Assembly: GCA_024509875.1 (NCBI GenBank)
Contig: JAMPIV010008049.1
Location: 76,990 to 140,989, forward strand
DNA: 64,000 bases
Origin: Oreohelix idahoensis
Lineage: Eukaryota; Mollusca; Gastropoda; Stylommatophora; Oreohelicidae
Reading direction: 5' to 3'
The stretch's first letter is position 1, and each line of letters starts with the position of its first letter. This document shows, piece after piece, positions 9,271 to 21,200 of the stretch. A model generated the notes under the pieces. The model was not told the origin of the DNA. It saw nothing but the letters and a program-made list of their open reading frames with translations, and did not search any database. Made by a program: the position numbers and the translations under genes.

Positions 9271-12200
9271 CTAAAGATAAGGAAGAGGCATATCAGAGCA
9301 ATTTTAGACCTTACCAATCACAGCATTTCTACTTGAAAGCTATAGCTACAATTACAAAAATAACAATTAGACTGTGATGTAAGCATAAAAATAACAAGAT
9401 TAGACTCTACAATAATAAGAAATAAGGACAGAATAACAGAAAGCCAGTTTGAAAGAGAAACAGTGGAGACCAAGAGAACTGGAATGACTTGACAATTGTA
9501 GTGATAGAGTAGACAGAATGAGACTGACTGTTATGATGGGGGTTGACAGAATGAGACTGACTGTTGTGATGGGGGTTGACAGAATGAAACTGACTTGGCA
9601 ATTGTAGTGACAGAGGTAGACAGAATGTGACAGACTATGATAGGTGATGACAGAATGAGACTGACTGTTATGATAGGGTTGACAGAATGAGACTGACTGT
9701 TATGATGGGGGTTGACAGAATGAGACTGGCTGTTATGATGGGGGTTGACATAATGAGACTCGCTGTTATGATGGGGGTTGACAGAATGAGACTGGCTGTT
9801 ATGATGGGGGTTGACAGAATGAGACTGACTTGACAACTGTAGTGATAGAGATAGACAGAATGCGACAGACTGTTATGACAGTGGTTGACAGAATGAGACT
9901 TGACTTGACAATTGTAGTGAAAGAGGTAGACAGAATGAGACTGACTGTTATGATGGGGGTTGACAGAATGAGACTGGCTGTTATGATGGGGGTTGACAGA
10001 ATGAGATGGACTGTTATGATGAGGGTTGACAGAATGAGACAAACTGTTGTGATGGGGGTTGGCAGAATGTGATGGACTGTTGTGATGGGGGTTGACAGAA
10101 TGAGACTGACTGGACAATTGCAGTGACAGAGGTAAGAATGAGACTGACTTGACAATTGTAGTGATAGAGGTAGACAGAATGAGACTGACTGTTGTGATGG
10201 GGGTTGACAGAATGAGTCTGCCTTGACAACTGTGGCGACAGAGGTAGACAGCATGAGATTGAATTGACAACTGTAGCAATACAGGTAGACTGACTGTTGT
10301 GATGGAGGTTGACAGAATCAGAGAAACAGATAGTAAGATGGAGGATGGGAAAGAATGTTCTACATGTCTGTATCCTTTTATCTGAACACCCAAAAAGTGA
10401 AATATTCTAAAAATAAAGTTTCCTTCGGCAACTTTTCAATCAAAACTAGGCAATTTTGGCTGATTTTCTAACACATTTTGGGTGATTTTTCGAACCCAAC
10501 AGGGATATTTTGGGTGATTTTCTAACACATTTTGGGTGACTTTTCGAACACAACAGGGATATTTTGGGTGATTTTCTAACACATTTTGGGTGACTTTTCG
10601 AACACAACAGGGATATTTTGGGTGATTTTCTAACACATTTTGGGTGACTTTTCGAACCCAACAGGGATATTTTGGGTGATTTTCTAACACATTTTGGGTG
10701 ACTTTTCGAACACAACAGGGATATTTTGGGTGATTTTCTAACACATTTTGGGTGACTTTTTGAACACAACAGGGATATTTTGGGTGATTTTCTAACACAT
10801 TTTGGGTGACTTTTTGAACACAACAGGGATATTTTGGGTGATTTTCTAACACATTTTGGGTGACTTTTCGAACACAACAGGGATATTTTGGGTGATTTTC
10901 TAACACATTTTGGGTGACTTTTCGAACACAACAGGGATATTTTGGGTGATTTTCTAACACATTTTGGGTGACTTTTCGAACACAACAGGGATATTTTGGG
11001 TGATTTTCTAACACATTTTGGGTGACTTTTCGAACACAACAGGGATATTTTGGGTGATTTTCTAACACATTTTGGGTGACTTTTCAAACACAACAGGGAT
11101 ATTTTGGGTGATTTTCTAACACTTTTTGGGTGACTTTTCGATCACAACTGGGCAATTTTGGGTGATTTTCTAACACATTTTGGCTGACTTTTCGAACACA
11201 ATTTGGGTGACATCAGAAAACTGAAGAAAAATAAATCCAGTGTCTGAAACACTGCTGCCTCCGGGGCTTTTGGATAAAATCATACGGGCCTAAATAAACT
11301 TTCTGAAAAGGTAAGTAGAACAGTGGAAATAGAACAAGTCTATAAAAGAGAAAGATAGGACAGCAAATTAGAATTCCAGACCTCATAAGTAAAAGAACTT
11401 CTATATAACAAAACTGCTTAAATTTTGTGTAAATTTAAAATGTTTATGTAGTTGAGGATCTGTGTCCCACAGGGAGCAGGAAGGTTGTGATGATGTATCA
11501 GTAAATTACAAGCGGAGCTGAAGTAGAAAAAATACGAAGAGTACAAAATAAGACATGAGCAGAAGAAGACACATGAAGAAATAAATAATGTGACATTAGC
11601 AACAGTAAGAAAAACAAAATCAGAAGATCATACAACAACAAATACAAGAAACAAAAACAATGAAAATTAAAAGCAAGTATAAGAACAGAAACAAAAATAA
11701 TGAAACAGGGACAGCAGAAGGTAGTGTTAGAAAATAAAATGGTAATAGGAAAAGTTGAAATGCCTGAACAAACAGAATAGATACTGAAGAAACAAAACAT
11801 ATCAAAATTAGAACCAAAAAAAAAAAAGTATAAAATCAAGGAATGCTACATAGAGAAAAACAGATTAAAAACAAGGATTTGTTGCTAAAATTCAATAAAC
11901 TTCCATCATTCTAACCTGTGGGTGCTTTGACGTATCAAAAGGTTCTCCAAATCTGGAAATAGAGAGAAAACGAGATAAGATAGAGCAGGCACATAAAAAA
12001 AAAAATTATGTCAAGGGTATGGCATTTCAGTTACAATCCGAGTGGACCTCACCCCATATCAAATGTCAAGGTAGTAAAAGGACTGAAACACTTGTCCGAT
12101 GGGAGGTAAACTTCTGGTGATCAGAACACCTTTTGCTGTAAACCGCATTATTGTTTTCTTTCATTACATAAAAAATATGTTCACAATCATGATCTATTTT

Positions 12201-15200
12201 TGTTTTGTTTTGTTTTGTTAACTCCTCATCTAGCACACAAATCACCTTTGTAGATGGCCTGAGGAAGCCTACACTAAAGCACATGCTCTAACAACAGGTG
12301 GTTTCTGTAGCAATTTTTTTTCAGCTCCGTACGCAACCTCATATATGTTACCTCCTTTGACATGCCTGAGGTCACACAAGTCCTGTTCGTTCCTTGCCTT
12401 CACAGGAACTACGATGATGATAAATGATGGGGTAAACAAAATTAGGTGAAGGGTTTTAATAGAACCAAGTGATGCCTTAAACCTGATGGTGTTAATACCC
12501 AACACTGCATTGTCTGAGGTGACCTTAAATATCTATGTCTTTTTTATCAAGTGACCTTAAATATCTATGTCTTTTTTATCAATCATTTCTATTACAATGT
12601 TGTTTCTTCACTGTAATCCTCTCTCCCTACTAACCACTCCTCCTTTATTTGTTTTTAACTTTTAATTGTACTCACACACCACTTACATTGAAGATAAGTA
12701 AATTTAACATATCCTAACCTGAACATGCCCTAAAATGAAACTTACCCTTCAGCCTTGATCTTAAAGTTCTCTAAGTCAAATTCTGTGATTTTGATAACCT
12801 AGGAAGATTAACAAAATTATTCACATAAAAATAAAGACCGATCTTTATCAATTGTTCATATACACGCACTAAGCTTTCCATCAGACATTTGTTGTCCTGA
12901 AAATAATTAAGAAAATGCATAGACAGCAAATGGCAGCTATAAGAATTCAATCAATCAGACAATACCATTTAGCTCCCCAAGGAGCAAAGGCCTTCAACAG
13001 ACACATGCCAAGTTCTCCTGTCATGTGTCATCAGCTGAAGTTCTTTCCACTTCTCTCTAGTTTTCTTCCCCATGTGATTTTTAGTCTACTTCTGCCTCTC
13101 TCGCACCGGGGGTTCCAGAACAAGGACTGCCTTGTAATGATATCAACAGACTTCCTCAATATACATCACCAGTGTCTTTTGCTCATCTCTTGTTCCACTG
13201 GCCCTTGTCTGATATTGTCATCAGTTCACCTTGTCATGCAATTTCAATCCTATTATTCTATGTGTGTTACCGGGGCCTGGAAGAGGAGCAAAGAAAATAC
13301 TGTACCCTACCAAGCATGTCGTAAAAAGAGACTAAGGACCGCTGGACCTGGGGCCAGTTACCCCATCCTGTAAAAAAAATCTTTACCACACAAATTTCAA
13401 CAAAAAATATGGATAGCTTTAAGTATTGATAACCTAAAGTAGCATTTCCAGCAGATAAACACAGTATAGCAACGATGTTTACACTATCTGTTTTTTTTAA
13501 ATATAGTTAAAACATTAAAAGATATAAAGAACTTTTGCAAGAAGAATTAGTTTGTAGACACAAATAGAAGAAAACTATAAGCTGAGCACCAAAGAAAACT
13601 CTCAAATAATCAAAGTTGTCAGCACACATATGAGAAAAAGCATATAACTAGAATAATCATTTATATACAGCAGCTGAGAGGGGTATGGTAGATGCTCATT
13701 TGGATATAATAAAATGGGATCAAGTGGGGTGCCCTGCGTAGTTTCCTGGGGGTCTCTAAGGAGACAAAGATAGGGTCAGAGTTGTCAAGAGGTATGGCAT
13801 CTGCCTCGAATTCTAAATGGCACCGGTTCGATTCCCAGTAGAGATAACATAATTTCTGGAAATTTTTTTCTCAGAACCAGTGGTCCTAATGATGTCATAC
13901 TCCCCCCTGGTCTCCCGGGTAGTGAAATTGGATGCCTAGCTTCTCGGATACGGGCAACAAAATTGGAGGTCCCGTGTACAAGCTGTGCATGTTAAAAATC
14001 TCATGGCAGTTGGAAATCGTAAAGAGTAGGCCATAAGGCCGCTGCCCTGGCAAAATTTAAAAAATAGAAACCTACCAACCACAAAAATATTTATAGAATG
14101 CGCAATTCCTATATACACACATTGGGATTCTCTCCGGTGCTATGGAGTTTGTGCACTGTGCTGAGATCCTCCTTGTGTTATCTAAGGGAGGAAATCAGAG
14201 CACTGATGGAAGATGTTCGTGTGCAATGAAGATAGTTCTTAAAACCAAACAAAGATTATCCTGATAGAGTGCAATCTGGACCCTCAACATGTCTCACCAC
14301 AGGGGGAATCATGATGCGGGGGCCAATCTGGTGTGGCTAAAACTGTCCAGGCTATTCAAAGCTTGCCTGCTTCCAGGATGCACCACATGGAAGTGATTCA
14401 GGGTCTTGATTACAGATCTAACCCTGGAATTTGCATAAGAGCAGCATTATGAGGTGGGGCGTGACCATTTCCTTTCTCCTTCCTTATCTCAGGACTAGTC
14501 AGGTACTCATTTACAGCTGGGTAGACTGCAGTGTGACACTGCCAGGTTTTTGAACCCGATAATTTTTCCAAAAGAGGCAAGCTCTCTAATAACTCTGCCA
14601 TTTGGAGGCAAAAACAAATATAGCCCTTAGCAGATACTGCACTCTAACATCGCTAAACCAAACAGTAAAAAAATGTTCACATCTGTGCAGAACAGCATTT
14701 GGTAATTTTCCTGGGATAAACCAGATTGTCATACTAGTTGGAGAACACAAAAACTAACTTATATTAGTCTGACATTTGACATAAACATATGACATTTACC
14801 CGAGGAATGAAAAAGGGCTCTGCGGAGAATAAAAACAAGAACTCATCCAGAAAGTGATACAGTAAGGACAGGATGTCGTCACCTGTTAAACAAACAAACA
14901 TTTTAATCAAATGGACCATAGATACAGTATGGATCAGGCATCAGCACTGCCAATATCAAATAACCAATAAACTGGTACAGCATGATACATCATCACTTGT
15001 CAAATTAAGCAATACTTCTATCACACCTATCAATATGGAGCATACTTATTATTTATAATCATTAAAAAAAAAACAGCACATGCAAAGCATGTAGTTGTTA
15101 AAATAATGCTTATAATTTTGTCCAAGGTAACAAATAAACAAGTCCCTATGCAGATCCAGGGGTTCTCTTATGAGTCGAAGAAAGACGAATTTCTGCTCCC

Positions 15201-18200
15201 TCAAGCATGTCATAAAAGGCAACTAGCATGACCTTGTGCATGGGGTTGGAAACTTCTTTATGTATAAATAAGTTCTACAGAAGCAAAAGCACACAAATGC
15301 TGTAGCACAGGCTTCCTGCACAGGGAACAACAGCAGCCGTGGTTCCACAAGCCAAAATGTGCTAAAACGGGAAATGACGATAAATATAAAAACAAATGTT
15401 TGCCCAGCTTAATCAAAACAGTTGTTTAGTTTTCATATCTAAAAATTTCCATTTAAAAAACAACTTGCAACAAACTGATACATTTTAAGTGAAATCTCTA
15501 TTTCACAAACAATTCACACCCCTATAAACAACAGTTACCTGAAATCTCTATTTCACAAACAATTCACACCCCCATATTAATCTCTATAAACAATACTTAC
15601 CTGAAATCTCTAATTCACAAATAATTTACACCCCCATACTAATCTCTATAAACAACACTTACCTGAAATCTCTAATTCATAAACATATTTCATCTCCACT
15701 GTGTTGTAGTCTGTTGTCATGTAGTTAAACATGGCAGTAGCCACCTGAAAGAAGCAAATAAAAACAGCTTAAAAAAAAATTTTTTTTAGATCACGTAAAA
15801 AAAAAAAAAAAAATACTGTGATTTGCTTAGCTAACACTGTAATCAATTCTGTGTGTACCACATAAAGCGGTCTTATGGGCTAAATGGTAACAGCGTTTGC
15901 ACAAGTTACCAGGTTCCAGGAACAAAATTTGCATCTGGTTATGGCTATAGTATTAGGAGAGCCAAGTCTTTGATAAAATCCAGATCATCATGGTGTCTAC
16001 CGAATTCCATTTCTGTTAGTTGATGCCATTTTCATAATCCTGTCTATAGCCAGTAAGAAGAGAAATGGTAACAACATGCATGTTTGCCACATTCCAGATC
16101 TTATTAGAAAGGGCGCTGTTACTTGTCCTTTATGAAGATCTCATGTCTTCATATGTTTCCTTTATTAGGTTAATAAACTTTAGGGGGACTCCAGAATACC
16201 TAATCAGTTTCCAAAAGTGAGTTTCTGTCTTAACTGTCTGTTATCAGGGTCCAAAAGGAGAGGAAAGAATACTAGCACTCTACCCAATCAGGCATGCAAT
16301 AGAAGTCTAAGGTGGGCTGGGCAAGGGACCAGATATTCCATCCTGTGGAAACTAAAAGCCCACAAAACTTCAAACAGAATGAAGAAGTCATCCACAAGTC
16401 ATCCATGTCAGACAATTTAGATCACTCATCATTGTCCTTTTTGCTCCCTATGAAGTATGGAGCCACCACTGAAGCTGAATAATTGTCCAGAATTATCTTC
16501 TTCTTCTTCCGTCCTTAGCCACCGACCGTCAAAGCAGTCAGTGGCCATTACGCCTAGTGGCGTCTTAGGGCAACAGCAGATAGGTTTTCTTTACCATTGT
16601 TTCCCATCACGCCTATTGGCGTCTTTAGGGCAACGGCAAATCAATCCATTTGCTGTCGTTTCCGTAATCGAAGTGACTGGCAAACGGGTGATCAGCCCGT
16701 TGGGGATCCAGAATTATAGATACCAAATATTTGTATGAAGCTGAATAATTGTCCAGAATTATAGATACCAAATATTTGTATGAAGCTGAATAATTGTCCA
16801 GAATTATAGATACCAAATATTTGTATGAAGCTGAATAATTGTCCAGAATTATAGATACCAAATATTTGTATGAAGCTGAATAATTGTCCAGAATTATAGA
16901 TACCAAATATTTGTATGAAGCTGAATAATTGTCCAGAATTATAGATACCAAATATTTGTAAGAAGCTGAATAATTGTCCAGAATTATAGATACCAAATAT
17001 TTGTATGAAGCTGAATAATTGTCCAGAATTATAGATACCAAATATTTGTATGAAGCTGAATAATTGTCCACCTCACGGTGAGAGACAGCCATGTCCTTTT
17101 TAGGATAGTCAGGATCCTATTTGGTTCTCCTCTCTTTGTCTAGCTCATGTATGGCTCCTCGAATACCGCTTGTGTACGGCGGTGGCCACATCCCGGGCAA
17201 CAGTCTTGGCTGACTGGCTAAACTACATGGGTGGAGTAGGAGCAATCTTACTCAAGGGAATGTCCATCCCTAGTACACAAAGACTGAGACGGTGAGTGAG
17301 GCGGAGGAATCTGAGAAGATCAACGGCTCGCAAAGCGAAACAGCAAAGTGTGTGGCGCACTAGAGGCATGTCGGACATAGAAAAAGACAATGGCTAGCCA
17401 CCGTGGAAGAGATTGGGGCCTTACCACGTACTTCCTACAGAACGTAATGGGATCACAACAACAAGATAAGAACCAATATGTAGAGAACTCTTTGTCCCCT
17501 GGGGAAGAATCTACTGTAAAAATTAACAGGGAAGAGGCAACTCCTCTAATGAGTAAGGAAGTACATAATGACGAGTGTTCCTTAAATTCTGTTGAAAGGG
17601 AGCATTCTGAGAAAGACCACCTAAAAACTAGTAGGAGAAGCCTAAAAATAGGAACATGGAATGTTAGAACTCTAAACGGAGAAGGAAAGCTTGACAATCT
17701 TATATTAGAGGCAACCGACATGAAACTCGATATACTGGGAGTTGCAGAGGCAAGACTTTTGGATACAGGCTACATAACAAGAGACCAGTACACGCTTATA
17801 CACTCAGGAGGAGAAAAACACGAAAGAGGGGTAGGAATGTTGATAAAGAAGGAGTTAGAAAAATACGTATGTGGATACTGGACACACAATGACAGAATGA
17901 TGTTACTAAAGATGAGAGCAAAGCCATTCGACATATCAATCTTACAAACTTATGCACCAACTAAAGATCACAGCGAGGAAGAAATAGAAGAATACTATGA
18001 AGAGCTACAACACACACTTAAACCAGTCAAATCTACAGATGTGTTGATAGTAATGGGTGATATGAATGCAAAAGTAGGAAAAGGAAAATACAAGAAAATA
18101 GTAGGACAGTATGGATTAGGGACAAGAAATGATAGAGGAGACAGACTTATCCAGTTCTGTGAAGAAAACCAGCTGGTCATATGTAACACCTTTTTTGAAC

Positions 18201-21200
18201 ACCACCCAAGGAAATTATACACATGGAAAAGCCCAGGAGATGTAACACGTAATCAAATCGACTATATCATGATAAAACATAGATTTAAGAACAGTGTCAC
18301 AAGTGCAAAGACACATCCTGGCGCCGACATAAATTCAGATCACAATCCAGTTGTCATCAAAGTAAATATAAAGCTGAAAAGAGCTGGAAACAGAAGACAG
18401 GAGGAACCCCAGATAGAAATATCAGCGCTGAAACAACCAGATATAAAACAGAAATATTTAATCGACGTCAAAAATAAATACCAACAGTTATTGACAGAAA
18501 GCATGGAGCAGTATAGAAGAGAAAACCCAGAAGAAAAAGCAACCGCAAAATGGGAATGCTTAAGGTAGTCCACGGTAAAGAAAACTCGATTTTACGTACA
18601 AAATATCGATTTTTTACTTTTGAGCTTATTTTATTAAATAATCATCGAGGAATCGAATGAGCTAGGTTTTATAACATAAAAAATGCATTTGATGTATCAA
18701 AAAGCATATTTTCTGTACCCACCCCCAGCTATGATTTGCAAATTTGTGCCGAAAATGCAAGATTTGTCGGTAAATAATACCTTAGTTACCCTGTCCATAT
18801 CGGGGACTATTTGGTATCGATACACAGGGAATTTCATTGTCTGCCGTAATATCGCAAATTCGAAACTATTTTTTCTCATAGCTCTGAGTGAATTGTGTAT
18901 AAAAATTTCCGTAATTTTACGCTAATTGCCTTATAAGGAGTTGTCACGTGGTGACCTCATTCCCTCATTCCCGACTCATTGAAGACACAATCGTAAACAA
19001 CTGTTTTGATTGGTCATAACAACATTTTATCTGCGTGCGCAACGTGGAAGAAGCAACAGCCATTTCCGCCCGTCAACAATTAATGTTTGCTTCAAATTCG
19101 ATATTTTTCTTGTTTAAATTTCAGTGAATTGTGTTCTATTACTTCAAAATGGGAAGAATAAGTAAGAGATCTAAGCAAATATCTGCTGCCAGGTTGCGTC
19201 GACAGTGTGTGATTTCTACTAGTGGTAAAGGTAAGACAGAATTAGCGGTGAATAATACACAAACAACGTGGAATTTCTGCATCCCACTAATCGATAGGCC
19301 CATGGTTCACATTGCAGATGCAGTGCCTGGCCCAAGTCGATCTGATATAAAAATTAGCTTGAGCACGAGCAAGAATGTTGAATCTCATAATACTGTCTGC
19401 GCTCAGCCTAAACCTACGTATAAAACCATTGTCGATATTTCTTTCTTCAACAACCTTCTTAAAAATGTATGTTGCAATTTGTGTAAGCAAAGCACATTGC
19501 AAACAAGAACTGACAACACCAAGTCTAAAGGTTTCTCTCTCTTTCTGGAAGTTGTGTGTCACACATGTGAAAAAGCAATTTCTAGAACGTACACATCCGA
19601 GAGGGAACCAGCAGGCCGCGGCCCTCGTGGACATGCAATCAACAAATCTGCTGTTCTTGGTGCCCTCATGTCTGGAATGGGCCCATATACATTTAATCTC
19701 TTCTGTGAGAACCTAGACCTCCCTGGCCTGCACCAGAAAACATTTCATAAATATGCAGATCAAATTTTTGATCATTTGGATACCATGCACTCTACAGTAT
19801 TTCAACGTTCCGTCAGCATCGTCCGAGCTGAACACGCTAAGAGTCAGCATCGTACCATTAATAAAAAAGAAGTCATTGACATCGCTGTCAGCTTTGATGC
19901 AACATGGCTAACTAGAGGTCATAAGTCACTGATAGGTGTTGGCAGTGTTATTGACATCTTGACTGGCATGGTCATCGATACGCATGTTATGTCTTCCTTC
20001 TGTCACACCTGTGAGACTACTGGACAGTGGCAACTAAAAAATCAGCCTGACAAATTTGAAAAATGGAAAGCAGAGCATCAGAAGGACTGCTGCTGTAATT
20101 ACGAAGGGTCAGCCGGAATGATGGAGGTAAAAGCCTGTGAAGTTCTCTTTCTTCGTTCAGTCGCAAATCACAAGCTACGCTACACTGTTTTGCTATCAGA
20201 TGGCGATTCCAAGGCCTACAACAGACTCTGCGACATCAAACCGTATGGACCAGAAGTTGACATAACCAAAGAAGAGTGCGTCAACCATGTTGCAAAGCGA
20301 TTAGGCACTGCACTGAGGACACTGATTACTGACTGCAGGAAACAAAAAGTCACCCTTGGGGGAAATGGCCGTGGTCGTCTAACCCAAAATGCCATACGAA
20401 AATTGTGTATTTACTATACCAGGGCCATCCGCAAGCATAGTACAGCCCCAGAGATGAAACAAGCCATCATGGCTTCTCTCTACCATGGGGATATGTTGCG
20501 TGATAAATTCTCGCAACATCGTTTTATTTCAATATCTATTTTATAACGCAAGGGCAACAACTGCTTGAAATTTATTGTCACTTTTCTCGGTAAGCATTTG
20601 TCTTCTCGCGTTGGTATCGAATGCAGTTAAGTTTGAGCTGTGGTCATTTTGCGCTGGACTGCGCATGACTTGTCTTGCTTCTTGGTCGATCGGTTTCCGC
20701 CCACCACTAGTGGAGTGAGCGATTTGGAATGGCGAAAGAGATGCCTCGTTGAAGAGGGGATCTCCGCTATTTTTTGTTCTGTCAGGGATGTGTAGTCCTC
20801 TTATGGATATTTCGTTTATTCGGGATAATACCTCTAGTGTATTTGCACATGCCGGGAGGCATAATATTTCTGTGTATTTCCGGAAGGCAAGGTAAATTAA
20901 CATTTTCATTAACTCTATCGATTTTTGGTCGTGAACGATTTCTGGTTCATAGCCTGTCTTCGAAAGTCGTCGTCACGAGATGTTTTCCTAGCTCACATGT
21001 CGCTGTATTGTGCTGCATCGGTTGATGCAGGTTCCAAGGACCATTACTTGCTACTTTGTTAAATGAACTAGGTTTGAAAAACCTTTATTATCTAGAGGAT
21101 ATTTTTGAGGACATTATTTATACTTCGGCAGACGTGTCTGTCTTGCTGAAGTCAAACTAAGGAGAGTGAACTGATCTCATACATCTGGTTATCTCCTGGC

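Noticed and set aside
9407..10393. Several frames rich in SHSVNPHHNS
   Set aside because: Products of the 31-33-bp minisatellite in archease intron 8.
10436..11093. Minus-strand frames of 210 and 215 codons
   Set aside because: Products of the 54-bp minisatellite.
17390..18568. Host gene 'craniofacial development protein 2'
   Set aside because: The APE-type endonuclease sits inside a LINE with target duplications and is followed by RT. It is a retrotransposon domain.
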